A stretch of 64,000 bases of DNA. Origin: Paramecium sonneborni (taxonomy: Eukaryota; Ciliophora; Oligohymenophorea; Peniculida; Parameciidae). The stretch lies in the NCBI GenBank assembly GCA_905182985.1, contig CAJJDN010000017.1, forward strand, positions 170,716-234,715. Direction: 5' to 3'. Both the position numbers and the translations under genes were made by a program. The notes under the pieces were generated by a model. It had not been told where the DNA came from. It worked only from the letters and a program-made list of their open reading frames with translations, and did no database searches. Positions 1-13,726 of the stretch are shown in pieces; positions within the stretch are counted from its first letter, which is position 1; the number at the start of each line of letters is the position of its first letter.

Positions 1-2265
1 CCCATAGCATTTCAAAATATTTGGATGGTTTAATAACATTTATGTTTTAATTTCATTTGATATCAAATTATTTATTCCTTTACTTTAAATTAATGACTTT
101 TAAATCGTTTTTAATGCTAATGCCATTCCAGTTTATTAATCAATTACTGAATATGCATCACTAACATTACCTCTACCTAAATATTTTATTTTCTGAAATC
201 TATTAAGAATTTAAAATTAGTTTCTTTATATTTAAACATTTTTCGTGTCTTTATCAATACTTGAACTTCTTTTGTTAGCTTAGGCTTCTTTAGATTCCTC
301 CAAAATTAAACTTCCATGTAATATAAATTTTTTGAAACTGTTATTAGTTTCTGTAAATTGTCTAACTTAAATTCCTTAACTGAATGGTTATTATTTTTCT
401 TATTACTTAGTTTTATAAACTGATTTCCCTTCAGTTATTAATTCTTTTATTTTTTCTATCTTCATTCTATTCATTTAAAGTAGGGAAGGATATTGAGGCT
501 TTTCTTTAGGTAATATTATTTCATAGTTTACTTTTAGTAAATTCTCATTAAATTATAAAGTATTCATACTTTTAACATTTTAGTTTGGTTAATCCTCTCT
601 ATCTTTTATTAACCAAGCTAAAGTAAATTTATTTGTTTTAATAGTTTATTTACTTCTACTTTATAAATTTATTTTACTTTCTTTTATAATATTTTGAGAT
701 AATTCAACTTTAATATTATTAATACCAATTTAATCTGATTCCATATTATTTTATTTATAATTTGGATTAGGATTAGGATTGTTTTTTATTAATATTTAAT
801 CTTACCATAATGCTTTTTTATCATTTATTTATTCTTGTCCTATAAGAATGAATAATTAAAATAGTGGAATTTAATCTTTTTTTAGCAAATTTAATTATAA
901 ATCTATAGATTATGATTTTATTTGGTTGATTATATTAGTAGTTTGATCAAATATTAATTTATTATTTTCATAGATGAAATTTTATTTGTCATCGACAGGT
1001 TCCATTTTTAATTTTTAGAATCTTAAAGGAATTGCCGGGAAATTTGGTATTGTAAATTATTAGTTGTCCCTTATAGTTTCTATTTGAAAATTTAATTCTT
1101 GCTTAATTTAACTTTCTTATTCTTACTATAACGGCTATCTAAATTTCTAGATTTTTGGTTCAACATCAATATTGACAAAACTGAAATTTAAATTTAGGAT
1201 CATAGATTTTTCAATACTATAATCAAGGATATTTTATTATTAATCCTTTATATTCTCTGGTTAAATAGGAGTGTTTTTTATCAAAAGAACTGGTTAAGAT
1301 ATCTCTAATTTAGTAAAAAATTCTGAATTTAATGGGATTGGCTCTTTCATTAGAGAGTGATTAATAATTTTCTTATTCATTTCATCCTTTTTGAATTTAT
1401 TTAATTTTTACATCATATACATCTTATGATTTATTTTGTTACTTTCGGATTTTTTCGAAAATTAGTTTTATGCAATTAAATTTAGAAAAACTACATGATG
1501 AAATTTAATAATTTGACAGTCAATAGAGTTATCACTATCATGAGAGAGGGTCATAAAACGGAATTTAGCAATTTCTGTCTGTATGTAAGCATTTGATTCA
1601 TTAGAATTTGATTAAGTTTATATCTCAGATATATTTGTTTTATCTTAATGAGCTTGTTCTTAGTTTATAAAGAACTTCAATAAAGGTGTTGGTTAAATCT
1701 AATGGTTTTCAATATATTTATCGGTTTAAAAAATTTAACTGCTAATTGAAATTGTTGATTATAGTGAAAAATTGTCTAACAACAATGTTTAAGGGGTGGT
1801 AGTTTATTGATTCAATAACTTATTAGGAGATTTTTAATAATTTGAAGATCGTTGATTTTTAGAAATTCTTATTTAATTTAAAGATGGCTAACGAACAATT
1901 TAAGTAATAAGATCTTTCTTACAGTTCTTCTACCATTAATCTTTTAATTCATTTATTGAGAGGCTAATGATTGTATTATTTTTTGACATGAATTATATCA
2001 ATTAATTTTATTTTAATGAAAAAAGTGTAATTATGACATTCAGAAGTTCATTTAAGTCCTATTTTTATAAATACTTTTATTCTATTTTTAAGTGAAGATA
2101 TTATAGATCTAGTTAACCATAACTAGTCTGTAATAATCTATTAATTAAAAGCAATTATTTCGTTATAAATTTAGGATATAAATTTTATTCTTAATAAGGT
2201 GTTGATGGCCTAAAGACTTATGAATTTTAATAAGCTTATAATATTTTACAATTATATTTATTAGC
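1..2265 (-). CDS. Protein kinase, N-terminal part (gene runs off the window start)
   Basis: With TAA/TAG as Gln the minus strand is open from about 2265 to base 1. The first ~690 residues are low-complexity, rich in N, Q, K and S, with no domain I recognise. Near the edge a protein kinase domain begins (about bases 210-1): the glycine-rich loop reads LGRGNVSDAY, then ALKTI with the ATP-binding lysine, then NEIKTQMLLNHPNILKCYG with the alpha-C glutamate. The catalytic loop, DFG and the rest lie outside the window. Two adjacent TGA codons at 2265-2271 close the frame upstream and no in-frame ATG follows for about 250 bases, so a 5' exon or a start near 2000 is likely. The substrate and family cannot be assigned. 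The open frame and kinase motif are solid; the start is not. Confidence 0.75.
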
Positions 2266-2810
2266 TCATCAAAGTTTATGATAATAGTGTTATTCTTATC
2301 GCAACTTATAAGTAATCTTATATATAAATTATTTAGATGATTAATAATTTATGTGATGTCAAATTTTCAATCAATCTTATGAGATTTCAAATGAGCAAAA
2401 ATTAAGCATCTTTTTATAATAGGAAAAATTTATAGATGTGAAAACTAAAATCATAAAATAGAAATAGGAATACAGAAAGTTAAAAATTAGAACTTATATT
2501 TTTTGACAATGATCTTATATTTAAATACTTCACTCATATTTCTATAAGAGTAAGTAAAACAATCAGGTTTATTATAGATTGATATAATAATCATCCTTTC
2601 TGAATGCTGATTTGATTTACTTTTAAAATATAATTTAAATGATAAATCAAAAATTATACAAAATCAGTTTTTCCCAATAGTGTTTGCTGTCAATTAAAAC
2701 TAATTACTATTATCTTAATTTATAGATTACTGAGTTTTAACAAAAATATATATATATTGTAAATTAAAAAATGAATTATATAGAAAACTTTAATAAAATT
2801 ATTAAATAAA
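2266..2810. other. AT-rich intergenic stretch
   Basis: This lies between the divergent kinase gene (minus) and the coiled-coil gene (plus), so it should hold both promoters and possibly a 5' exon of the kinase. A short TA-alternating run lies at about 2747-2758. I see no convincing coding exon, RNA gene or named motif. Confidence 0.4.
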
Positions 2811-4312
2811 ATGGATGAATCTAAACTAGAAGATATCTAATAAATGAGTATTGGATCATTGGCAGGTGTTTTGAGTGATTTAAACTAAAATGATCTTCCT
2901 GTTTTAAAAGATCTAAATCTCAAAGAATTAGAGACTCTTATAGGTGAATTTAGAAATACTAAGATGAGATTATATTAAGTATTTATATTTTGTTAAAAAA
3001 TTAGATTTAGAAGTATAAGTTTAATTTTAATTAACCAACTTTATCAGTTTTAGTGGATATCATTAATAAAAAATTAAGATTAGCTTTAGAAATAATTGAC
3101 AAATAAAATTATATTAATCAATAATTCTTATTAGATTATCATAAATATGAAAAAAATATGATAAATTTAATTCAGGATGCTCCAAAATAAACAAATGATG
3201 TTATTGAAGAATTAGAAGACAAAGTAATTGACTGGTATAAATCAATTACAACAAAATTTAATGAAATAACAAGTCTTAGAATTTTTAACACAAATGAATT
3301 AAATGTAATATATAATGAAGATTTTTATGCTAAATTTCAAAATCAAGAAAACTTAACTTTTTTATAAAAAGGATTATTTAAGAATTGTGCTTAAACTGCT
3401 TTAGAAGAATTCAAGAATATGTTGAATACATTTAATATTTAACATACAGAAGAATTATAAGAAATTTTGAGTAATTTATAGATATTGGATTAATTTTATA
3501 AGACATAACCTTTAATTGATGATATGATTGATTTTCTCTCTTCAAAACTTATGTTTGACATAACATAAGTGATAAAAAACAGTTTAATTAATATTGATAA
3601 GATTACAAATTATTTGAATAAATAAAATTATAGATTTTTAGTAAGACAATAAAATACAGAATTTAGATAATATGAATCAAAAGAGTAATAAACATTATTT
3701 TTAAATATGTTTTAATAAATAAAATATTTTAAATATCCTAAAACAATTTAAGAACATTAAGTTTTAGATGAATAATTTAATGACCTAAATAAATAACTTC
3801 ATGTGATAATATAAAAGAATATTGAAATGAGTGATTATCCAAAAGCAATTTAGAGGAATTTAAAAAAATTGTATGAATATTTTTTCAAAGGGAATAGAAA
3901 GTTTATAAAATTAAAAATTAGATATATAAAAATCGCACAATAATTTGAAGATACATTAGATAAATAAGAATTACTAAATTAAAATGTGTTGGCTGAATTA
4001 TAAACATTATAAGCAAAGTCAAATACTTTAAATTGTTTTATGACTGGATTATTTGAAATGGGAGAGTTTTGTTTAAGTTGTTATGATTTGGATGAGGAAG
4101 TTCATAATTTTTTATTTTAAGTCTAATTATTAATACATCATTATAGTGAGACATTAAGAGTAATTGGAGCATCGAAATAAGCCAATCTTGGTTAGAGACC
4201 AAGAATAAGAAAAATCTTTGAACCATATCCAGAAGAAGAGAAAGCAATCTTGGGTAAAAAATATTAATTACTTTAATTAAAATAGACAGGAAGCTCAAAA
4301 TAAATAAATTGA
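2811..4312 (+). CDS. Uncharacterised coiled-coil-like protein, ~490 aa
   Basis: The gene starts at the ATG at 2811 (MDESKLEDIQQMSIGSLAGV), has one 26-nt GTA...TAG intron after the codons for RLYQ at about 2979-3004, and then reads open to TGA at 4310-4312. The protein is rich in K, E, N, Q and L with long helical-looking stretches and no signal peptide or membrane segment. A cysteine-containing patch (GEFCLSCYDLDEE) lies near residue 420. I do not recognise a family; the length and composition fit cytoskeletal or vesicle-tethering proteins, but that is only a guess. It converges tail to tail with the RBR gene, 26 bases away. Confidence 0.75.
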
Positions 4313-4338
4313 TTTATAAATATATATTTTTGTTAATA

Positions 4339-7300
4339 TCACCAATATCCACCATGTTCTTTGGTTAAATGTGAATAGCATTCTGAAGATGTTTCAAAAA
4401 TAGCCATACATGGTGTACCATCTGCTTTATTCTTCCAGCAAATACTCTTTTTACAACCAGTACATGTAACTCTGTAGCATCCATCAATTCTTTATATCAA
4501 AATTTTACAATGAGGGCATCTTCTTACATCATTCTTTTTCATATAAATATTAATGGAATCTTCGTTTCCAGCCTTGAATTCCCTACATGTTTAACCATAA
4601 TGGTATGCTGTCTGATAAAATAAAAATATTATATATACTTTACATGGATTGCAATACTTTTTCTAACACATTTTACATACATATATTGGAATCTTCTATT
4701 AATGTATTATTGGACAATTTGGAGTTAAACAAAATGCTATTTAAGCTGCATGATCTTATAAATCTAACAATATCTTTTAATTAAATACATTTGTTTATAG
4801 ATAATTTTGTTAATTTTTCCCAACTAGGCTCATCAATTAAAATATATAAGTCAGCTAAAAGTATCCCTTAATTACATTATGGACATTTTATTGGCAATTA
4901 AGTCATATCTCCTAAAGAATTCGAAATGCTAAACATTATACACTATAAACAAAATTTATGTCCACAACCTTAAAGCATATATCCATTCTTCATATTATCA
5001 AAACAATAGTTACAAGTCAATGCATTTATTGGTTTATCTTATGATTATTATGAAGATATTATTTCACTAATTGAAATTATTGCTGCATCAAGATTCTTCT
5101 AATCTCCAAATAATTGTAATTCACCTGATATGCTATTGAATTTTACACTCTTTAAATCAAAATTCTTTTTTATTTCATTTAATCCTTAAGAATCATTTCC
5201 CATTATTAATCTAATACAATTCTTAGGAATTTAAATTATACATTTTGCACAATCTGAAGTAAATTCTTTAATTGCTTTTATTAATTAATCGTATTTAATT
5301 TAAGAACTATTTACAAATAATTAATTATTAATAAAATCTTATTTAATTAAAATTTATAAAGATTATTCTTAAAATTTAAGGAATCTAGTACCAGATTAAC
5401 TAAATATTACTGTTATATCAAAATCTTATGAAGATTTTATAATTTTAGGATTAAAAGCATCTTAAATCTCTTTATTTAATTATTCATGATCTTATTTATT
5501 CCAACATTCAATTGTAACCTTTACTCTTTTAAATTCATCATCATTTTTAATTGTATATTATCCAAGTTATATTTTCTTTTCATCAAATATTTCTTCAACT
5601 ACTTATTTCATTTCAATTGGTCCTTCATAATCATGGAAATAGAAAGGCTTTACATTTAATTAAACCTTCAAACCTCTAAATTATTTTATCTGATTATTTA
5701 AAAGTTTAAATTATTCCATTGTATTAATATCATAAACTATAAGGGATAAAATTCTTTTACAATTTTATTTAGTAATAGATTCAATCTTATATTTATCTTA
5801 AGGTATATTTTATAATAATTTATAAATTTCCAATTATAGATCTCCATTATTTTCATACCTTAATTATTTATCAATCTATATTTATTTAATATCAATATCT
5901 TTGTAATGTTATTTTAAATCATTTAAGATCGTTTATTCATCTTCATAGACACTTTTCAGATTCATTTTAAATGTCAAATGTTTGATCATTTAAAATTCTT
6001 CAGAATTCAAAATAAATGGAGAATTGAGTTCAACTTTAGCAGTACCTTTGTTCAAATGTATATTCCATGAAATTATTATTTTGTAATGTTCATTAAAATG
6101 TAGCTTTTCTTCATTATGTTCAAATTAATCCTATTAAGTATAAACCTTCAATGGATCATTTTTGTACTCCTTAATATTCTCCAAACAATAAAGTAAATCA
6201 TCATGATCATATAGTGAAATCCTAGCTGTAATTTTATCTCCTTGTTTATATAATTTTGTTTCTTAAATGCGTACTTCATTTAAGAATTCTTGTAACAACT
6301 CTTAAGTTATATCCAAAGGTAATCCTTCAATAAAAAAAGTTTTGTAAGCATTTTTTTCAATCCAATCTTTCATACTTCCACCACTAATATATTAATTATA
6401 AATTAATACGCTTGCATAATAAATTTTGAATCATTTGCATAAGGTATTTCTTTAACTTAATTTCTGTAAAAGTTTTATAACTCTTTAATTTTTGCATTCA
6501 ATTCTTATTCTATAATCTCTTTTTTTGCTACATTAGGATCATATAAAACTGTGATACAATTCATCTCAATATTAGGTTGTAAGATACAATCCTAAGATAA
6601 CTGAGGACCTGATTAATGTTTCCATAGTTCATTGAACAAAACTTGACCAATTCCATTAAAAGTTAATTCACTCAAATGTAAAGATTAACGCTATATAAAT
6701 TAGAGCTTATATTCTTTCACAAAAGCTTTAGGAGCCAATTAAGGTATCATTATATCATCTATTTTAGTAGAATACTTAATTTCATATTATTGATTCTTTT
6801 AAAGCAATGCCATAATTATACAGGTTAGAGGAAAGTCTCCAACTATGGCCATTAAATTATTATAGCATAATTTAAATTTTTAGTTAGTAACATAATTATA
6901 ATAACCAGCACTTTTATGTCCACTAAATATGCTTAAGCCTTTATAAAATAGTCTTAATAAACATGCTTATATGTCTTCAGAATGTTCAGGCATAGATTAC
7001 TGTTTCTTTAAAGACACAGTTCTATTTAGTTTTAATTAATCTAAAGAACAACACTTATTAATAACTGAATATTCAGACACCTAAATTATTATGATAAATT
7101 TATACATATTTTTAGGTTAAATCAATTATGTATTCATTATATGCTAAAATCAATATCATTTTAGGAATATTGATATTCTATAATCTGCACCATTTTATTA
7201 ATTCATTTTTTGAGTTTTCTTATTCTTTTTCATCATCTTTAGAATTAATTTCTTCAATAAAAATGATAAATTTATTTATTAATTAAATCCATGAAGTAAT

Positions 7301-8633
7301 ATCTCCCATTTTCGACCAATAATGATTTGATCTAATAATTGATTCTCTTTATTGGTAAATTTAGAAGCTCTTAAATGGATTATTTTTACTTTCTACATTA
7401 CCTTCTGAAAGTATTTCTCCATCTGTCAAAAGTGTAGATACAACACTACTATAATAATGAAATGTTTCGTTTTCAGCTTCCAACAAAGGTTCATAATAAA
7501 TTAATGGTATATAATTCTATAATGAACTATATTCTGATAATGATATGTCTTTTAATTAATCAAGTTCAACATTAAATTAAGAAGCATAGAATTTTATATT
7601 TTATGGATTAAAAGTGAATTCCTCATCAAAAATTAATTTATGTTCTTACAAATCTTTGAATTCATCAAATGCAAATAAATAAACTATTTTAGGATAATAA
7701 TTTATCCTATTACGAATGATAATATCATGTCTGCTAAGGTTTTACTCTTTATAAACAATAGCATTGATTTCTTCCAAAAATGTTTTTACTGTTGTTTGAT
7801 ATCCCATATGTATTATTAAGGAAATTTTATGTTAGACATTTTATAGATATTTTCTTAATTATTAATAATTTAATGTCAAATATACATTTCTTTTTCCTTT
7901 CTATTATGGATATACCATTTCACTTAATTATTAACCAAATTATTCGTAATATGATTAAAATGGTATAATTTATTAAACATTATATTCTTCTGATTGAGAC
8001 AATTAATTATGAAAATATATGGCTTAGTATATTTAATCCATTTGATATAAGGATTCACAATAAACTACTATATCTCTATCAATTTATGGGTTTGAGGTTT
8101 TAATCTATTATAATACATATGTTAATTTTTAATCATAAGGTATACTTATAAACTATTCTTCTTATTAAGTATGCAAATAAGGTGTTTCAATAATGTTATC
8201 ATAAACAACATTAAATTAATTTACTAAATGTTCATATATTAAATCATTTGACAAAATCACTAATTTTGTGTTGATTGTTAACAACTAATCTTAATTTTTT
8301 AATATATACCCATTTTATGCCAATATATTAATATGAGTTCAATTTAGTCTCTGCTCGAAGGTCAGCAATAATGACTTCAAAGTTTTGATTTACCAAATTA
8401 CACCAATTATAATTTGCTTCACTTGTATCTGATATCACAGTGATTATATGATTTTTAGACAATAATTCTTTTATAATTTTTAGCGTGTCGATTTCTTATA
8501 GTGTATCAACTATTAGAGTTGTTTTTTACAATGGTAATATAGAATCAAAGACCTATCCCCATTATTATCTCAAAAAAGAATTCGATTTATCCTTTAGATA
8601 AATTTCTCTGATCAGATGTTGTTGATTTTACAT
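4339..8633 (-). CDS. RBR (RING1-IBR-RING2) E3 ubiquitin ligase fused to a degenerate DEAH-box helicase
   Basis: About 1,395 residues with four short introns (25, 25, 26 and 27 nt). The C-terminal ~260 residues form an RBR module. RING1 is CNYC...GCGHKFCLQC...KCPQC, the IBR is FCLTPNCPIIH...CKMCQKKYCNPC followed by YHYGQTC, and RING2 is CPHCKILIQRIDGCYRVTC...CKKSICW. The Cys in IDGC sits where RBR ligases carry the thioester-forming cysteine. The N-terminal ~600 residues resemble a DEAH helicase of the DEAH11/12 type (helicase plus RBR), but the signature motifs are lost: the Walker A position reads SDTSEANYN, the DEAH position reads DNIIETPYLHT, and motif VI reads IIIRNRINYY. Motif IV (RDIVVYCESLYQMDQIY) and an OB-like region around GLSIFSGHKSAGYYNYV are still recognisable. 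The start is the first ATG after an in-frame TGA, 64 bases downstream of the TMEM107 stop. Likely an active ligase with a dead helicase used as a binding platform. Confidence 0.85.
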
Positions 8634-8696
8634 TTAAATTATTATGAGATATATTATTATGATTCCATTTCATAGATATTTAATAATCACATACGA

Positions 8697-9229
8697 TCAA
8701 TTCCCTTTTCTTGATAATCTTCTTTTAAAAGCTGTGCCATACAAAATATTACCAAAACAAGTTGCTACAACCTCTAATAAAACTGGTAATAAGCTAAATA
8801 TGTTTTAAAATACATACATAAATGCCGCCCAATAATACCATAATTCATAGTAAGGCCATGCTCCAATAATAAACTCACTGTATACTATTATGCCAACTGC
8901 ATGTAAACATATGACTATATTCAAAATAAGGTTATTAGTACTTAAAAAGTTGCTGGTATCATAAAACATTGTAATTCCAGTAATAATGAATATCATCTCA
9001 ATACCAAGACCAATCAATCCAAGGATGATACATGATATGATAGAATTATAAGCTGAGATGTACGAATCAGAATTGGTATCATATGTTTTACTTTGAAAAT
9101 TAGCCAATATGTTTTCTTTCTAATAGATGAGGAGTTCGATACAGCTCCATAATAAGCCATTAGTGATGTTACAAAATGGCACGAAACTAGAATAAATTTG
9201 CTAGGTATCAATAATCCATTAATAGTCAT
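8697..9229 (-). CDS. TMEM107: Transmembrane protein TMEM107 homologue (ciliary transition zone)
   Basis: Two exons are joined across a 23-nt intron (9120-9142, GTA...TAG), giving about 169 residues, somewhat longer than the usual ~140. The N-terminus MTINGLLIPSKFILVSCHFV matches the family start (a GLVPSRFLTLLAHLVVVI-like first helix). Further matches are the second helix LGLIGLGIEMIFIITGITMF, the loop before ILNIVICLHAVGIIVYSEFI, and the WPYYELWYYWAAF segment before the fourth helix. Four membrane segments are visible, with a short basic tail. TMEM107 belongs to the MKS module that builds the diffusion barrier at the base of cilia. The ATG at 9229 gives the conserved N-terminus. The gene lies head to tail with the RBR ligase and shares no obvious function with it. 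Confidence 0.85.
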
Positions 9230-9252
9230 TAAAATAATTTATACGCAAATTT

Positions 9253-11748
9253 TCAAATCAACTCATGAACTGTTTCCTCTTCTATTTGTACATCATCATC
9301 TTTTTCTATCAAATCTTCATCAAACTTTTAATCTTATAATTCATTTTATTCTAAATCTATTTGTTAATATTGTTATTATTGTTGCTATTATTATTATTAC
9401 TATTTTGGCTGTCTTTATTAGATCTATTGAATCAATAACTAAATATCAATCATATTCTATTACTTCTTATTTTGTTTATGGTATTTCACGCATTTCTGTT
9501 CTTGCAAAATATTCTTTCACTTTTTCTTGATTATTATAAAGCCAATATAATCCAAATACAATTCCTCCAATTACTAACCAATCCATAATCCAATTCTTAT
9601 TATTAGGACAACTAAATCTCATTGAAATATGCTCTACTCCACCTTCACATATATCTCCCGCAATTTTTCTATATCCACTAGAAACTGTATAATATCCATC
9701 ACATTCAGCAGGAGGATCAATATTTATTGTACCATTTATAGGAATACACTATTAATTGTTCATCACAAATCCCAAATCACATTCATAATCTTCTTATGAA
9801 CATTAGCATGGAGTGACACTAATAATTTTTTCTAACTATTCTGGATTGTAGCAAGCAGCTTCTCTACGTTTTCTCATATAAGTAACTTTTTTGCCAAATA
9901 AACACTCTGGATTAACAAGTCCAGATGGTGTCCATAATTCATAATCGCTTCCAATTTCTCCTGCTTTTTCTTATCCAATACAATTTCTTTAATGTAATTC
10001 ATCTAAATCAATAGTAGCCAATAATCCTTATTCAGTTTTGATACCATTAGATTCTAATTAAATGGCTCCATATGCTATGAATCTAGTTCCTTTATTTTAT
10101 GGTTCAGTAATAATGTTTTAGATTTCAGCTTTTTAATCCAAAATATTGAATGGTGTCCATTCCATTCCACCATTCCAAGAGTATACAATTTGATTAGTTG
10201 TTTCTTGATCTTTAGCCATAACAACTAATCCTCCATGATTACTGATTTCATAAATATATGAACCTTTTTTGATTTCAATCCAAGTTAAGCCTCCATCTCT
10301 ACTAAGATAAGTATTAACTTAATCTTATCGATAGCTTAAATATTTTCCAATAGATCCTGTGGCTACAATGATACCGATGGAATTAGTTTAAGTATAAATA
10401 GGTGCAAATTAATAAAATGCTTAACTAAGATGTAAATGCAATTAACACTTATTGCAATTAATTGCCTTACCATCGGCATCAACAGTAGGAGGCTAATTAA
10501 AAATAATAAATAAAATGATACCTTAAGAGGAACCCATTATCCTCCTTTATCGAATGTAATTCTGGTTTATTTATATTTTTTAAGATCTTCATCTTTAAAT
10601 CCATTTTATTGAGCATAGAAACCCTCTTCCATAGATTCAAAAACTTAATTAGAATAAATTTTAGCTTAATCTTCAGCATAAACATTAGCCAAATAAATTC
10701 CTTCCAATCCTTAAACTCTATAGAATTCAGCACTATTCTCTAATCTAGAGACATTTTCTAAGGATCTGGAATATCTAGTACCAGTAGAATCACTAATATA
10801 AATAACTCCTAAAGGAGATGATGGTTTAAGATGATTAACAACCATAAAAACTTGATTTTCTGATGTGTCTAAAATACTATACGAATGTTCTAATAGTTTA
10901 GAATCAGCATCTATAACACTGTATTTATATTAACCTAATTCAGTTCCACTCACATATAGACTAACTTCTTAAGTTGCTTATGATGTGACTTTGGCAACAA
11001 ATAGAAAGGATTCAGTGAGTAAAAACCTTGATCCAGCTGGAACACTTAGAGTTCGAGTTTAGAAGAAATCATCACTATAATAAAGATTGTAATCCATATT
11101 CCAACTACTAATTGATTGATGTCCTTTCCCTTAAGGCTCAAATGATGCTAAGATTCTTTCTTTAGGTGTATATTTAGCCATTTCTTTATTTTTTATACCC
11201 CAAGTAAATTAATTTACATAAGTAGCTATTGAATGCCATGTGATTCCAGTATCTTAACTTAATAAAAGCTCTTTATAAGAAACACAAGGAGTTCCTGCAA
11301 GTAATTCATCAGAACCACATTATTTCCATGCTGATGCTATAATCCAATCTTTTTCAATTGGATGAAATTAATATTCACGCAACTATTTTCCAGCATTGAC
11401 AGCTGTAATTGTTTTACCACAATCAAGTGAAATCCAAGCAATTTAATCTGTTCCTGTAAATAAGATTAATTATTTATCAACAGGACTAGGTACAAGATTA
11501 TTAACAATTCCAATTCTCTCATCTGAATCTTCAAGTTATATAAGAGCCTTGCGATGAAATATTTCTGACATTTTAGTCCATTATCTCCCTCGATCATCAC
11601 TTCTGTAAATAGATCCTTTAGAAGTGAGTGCTAACACTGTATCACTACACCAATGTATGTTGATCAATGGAGCATCAATATAAGAGATCTAAATATCTAT
11701 ATTGGCAGCAAAGCTATGCATGATCAATAAGAGAATTAAGTGTTTCAT
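9253..11748 (-). CDS. Sortilin-like VPS10-domain sorting receptor
   Basis: About 813 residues, two introns (10493-10521, 29 nt; 9439-9463, 25 nt). It opens with a signal peptide (MKHLILLLIMHSFAANIDIQ). A ten-bladed VPS10 propeller follows, marked by Asp-box repeats such as YRSDDRGRQWTK, LSQDTGITWHS and LSRDGGLTWIE. Next comes the Cys-rich 10CC module (CIGQEK...CLFGKK...CYNPEQ...CQCSQEDYECD). One membrane span (NWIMDWLVIGGIVFGLYWLY) leads to a ~100-residue cytosolic tail with a Q-repeat and an acidic end (EDLIEKDDDVQIEEET). Sortilins carry luminal cargo from the Golgi to endosomes; in the ciliate Tetrahymena they are needed for secretory-granule biogenesis, so a trichocyst role is a fair inference. 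The second intron restores the frame across an in-frame TGA. Confidence 0.9.
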
Positions 11749-11791
11749 TAACACGTTTTATTATTTAATTAATTTAGATTTATTTATTACC

Positions 11792-13680
11792 TCATAATTA
11801 TGCCTAACACTACCCAGCACGTTTGCAATGGCAAGATGCTCCCTTACTTAATACGATCTTCTTGATTTCATCCAAAGTAGTTTTGTTTTCCTTCAAATCT
11901 TTTGCACTGGGCATAACATTCAATCTCAAAGCTTCAGATATTATCATTTAAGCCTAAAAATTAATCAATTTTATTTTACATTTGGAGTATTCATACTTGC
12001 AGATGCTACTATACGTCCTTTTCTACTATAATAAGCTATAAATTTCTATTGACTTAAATCTCCATCTACAATCACTTCATCGAATCCTTATCCAACTCCA
12101 CTATATGCTAAAGTTTTATCCCATTATCTTGTCCAGAAAAATGGTATATCTGTCAAAGGAGTAGGTCTACCTAACATATTCAAAGCAGCTACATAGCTAT
12201 ATTAATATTATTATTAATTATTACCCTTATTTAACTGCTTCATTCTAATGCTCTATTCTAACATGATCACCTGTAACCCAATATGGATAACTTGAAATAT
12301 CCCCTGAAGCATAAACATTCTTTGCTGCCTTCAAAAACACATCTGTTTCAATACCACCATTTGGAGAGAGTTTTAATTAATCTTTTGCTAGTGTATTATT
12401 TGGTTGTATTCCTGTTCCTAAAATTACCAAATCTGCCTATAATGATTTTCCATTTAGTAAATCTACTCTTTCTACTTAACCAACTCCACCAATTCTTTTT
12501 ACTCCAACATTTAATGCAAATTCAATTCCATTTGCTTCATGTAATTTTTAAAGAGATTATCCCACTTCAGTACCAAGAACTCTTTCAAATGGGGTTGTTG
12601 TACTATCGACAACAGTGATATTGACTTAATCTTTTAATTCTTTTTTAATTGCTGATGCAGTTTCCATTCCAATAAATGATGCTCCTACAATGACAACATT
12701 TTTAGCCTCCTTAGCTTTATTTCTAATTAATTCTAAATCATTGAATTATCTAAGAGTATGTACATTACCTAAATTGACTCCATCTAATTGAGGTCTACGA
12801 GCTGTACCTCCTGTAGCTAACAATAATTTATCATAATGAATTTTCTCCTTTCCAACAATAACATCTTAATTATTGATATCAATTTGATCAACTGTTGTTT
12901 TAGTCCTAACATCTATGCCATATTATTCATAAAATTATTATTGTCTTATTTACAAACCTTATTATTTAACCATAAAGGTCATCTTACTCATCGGAGTTCT
13001 ATCATAAGGTAATGAATCTTCTGCTGTTATTATTGTTATTCTTCCTCTAAATCCAGCTTAACGAAGAGTTTCTGCAGCACTTTAACCAGATACTCTATAA
13101 TTTTTATTATATTTATCATACCCTCCACCCACTATAACAACATGTGTTGGATCATCTCCTTTTGTTACCATATTTAATGTTCTTGGAGAATTTAATAATG
13201 ATTTCTCTACTCTTATAACTAATTAACCATTTTCTTGTTTAACTGGGAATGTTTATAATCCTCTAAACATAGGTCCTTCTTCATGAACACCATCTTTGAC
13301 TGAAAAACTTGCATTATGAAATGGGCATTTCACTTTATCTCCGACTAGGAATCCAGCTGATAATGGAGCTCCAACATGTGGACATGAATTTGAAACACAG
13401 TAAATCTGTCCATCTACTTTGCATACCAAGACAGCATCTTCTTTATTTGGACCTACTTGTACTTCTCTCATTTCTCCTTCATTCAAATTATCTTCAATTG
13501 ATACTTCATAAGCATCATTCAAATTTAAAGTCTAATCTATTTACAATCTTATACTTAAAACCCATATCTAATTAATGGAAGAGAAATCAAAGCAGCTGTT
13601 AAACGCTAAGTACGTTTTGGAATCACTAATGGTGTTCTTCTAAAACTTATTGCCAATGCTGATGATAATATCTTTCTCAT
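11792..13680 (-). CDS. AIFM3: AIFM3-like mitochondrial Rieske/FAD oxidoreductase
   Basis: About 595 residues with at least four introns (13532-13554, 13095-13121, 12197-12224, 11954-11979). The basic N-terminus (MRKILSSALAISFRRTPLV) looks like a mitochondrial presequence. Residues ~45-140 are a Rieske domain with both [2Fe-2S] ligand pairs: CPH in SNSCPHVGAPL and CPFH in KVKCPFHNASF. A pyridine nucleotide-disulphide reductase fold follows, with an FAD motif GGGVSGQSAAETL that appears only when the 27-nt intron is removed, an NAD motif VVIVGASFIGMETA, and a late FAD motif NVYASGDISSYPYW. The order Rieske-FAD-NAD and the length match AIFM3/Nfrl. The C-terminal tail is Cys-rich (GASCHCKRAGQC), which I cannot explain. 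Probably an electron-transfer flavoprotein of mitochondria. Confidence 0.88.
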
Positions 13681-13726
13681 AAATTTAATTAAAATTGTGC
13701 AAACTTAGTATATTATATAAAATAAC

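Noticed and set aside
763..780. GGATTAGGATTAGGATT resembling a telomere repeat
   Set aside because: It lies in the coding frame of the kinase gene, where it encodes an Asn-Pro repeat, and ciliate telomeres have C4A2/C3A3-type repeats at chromosome ends.
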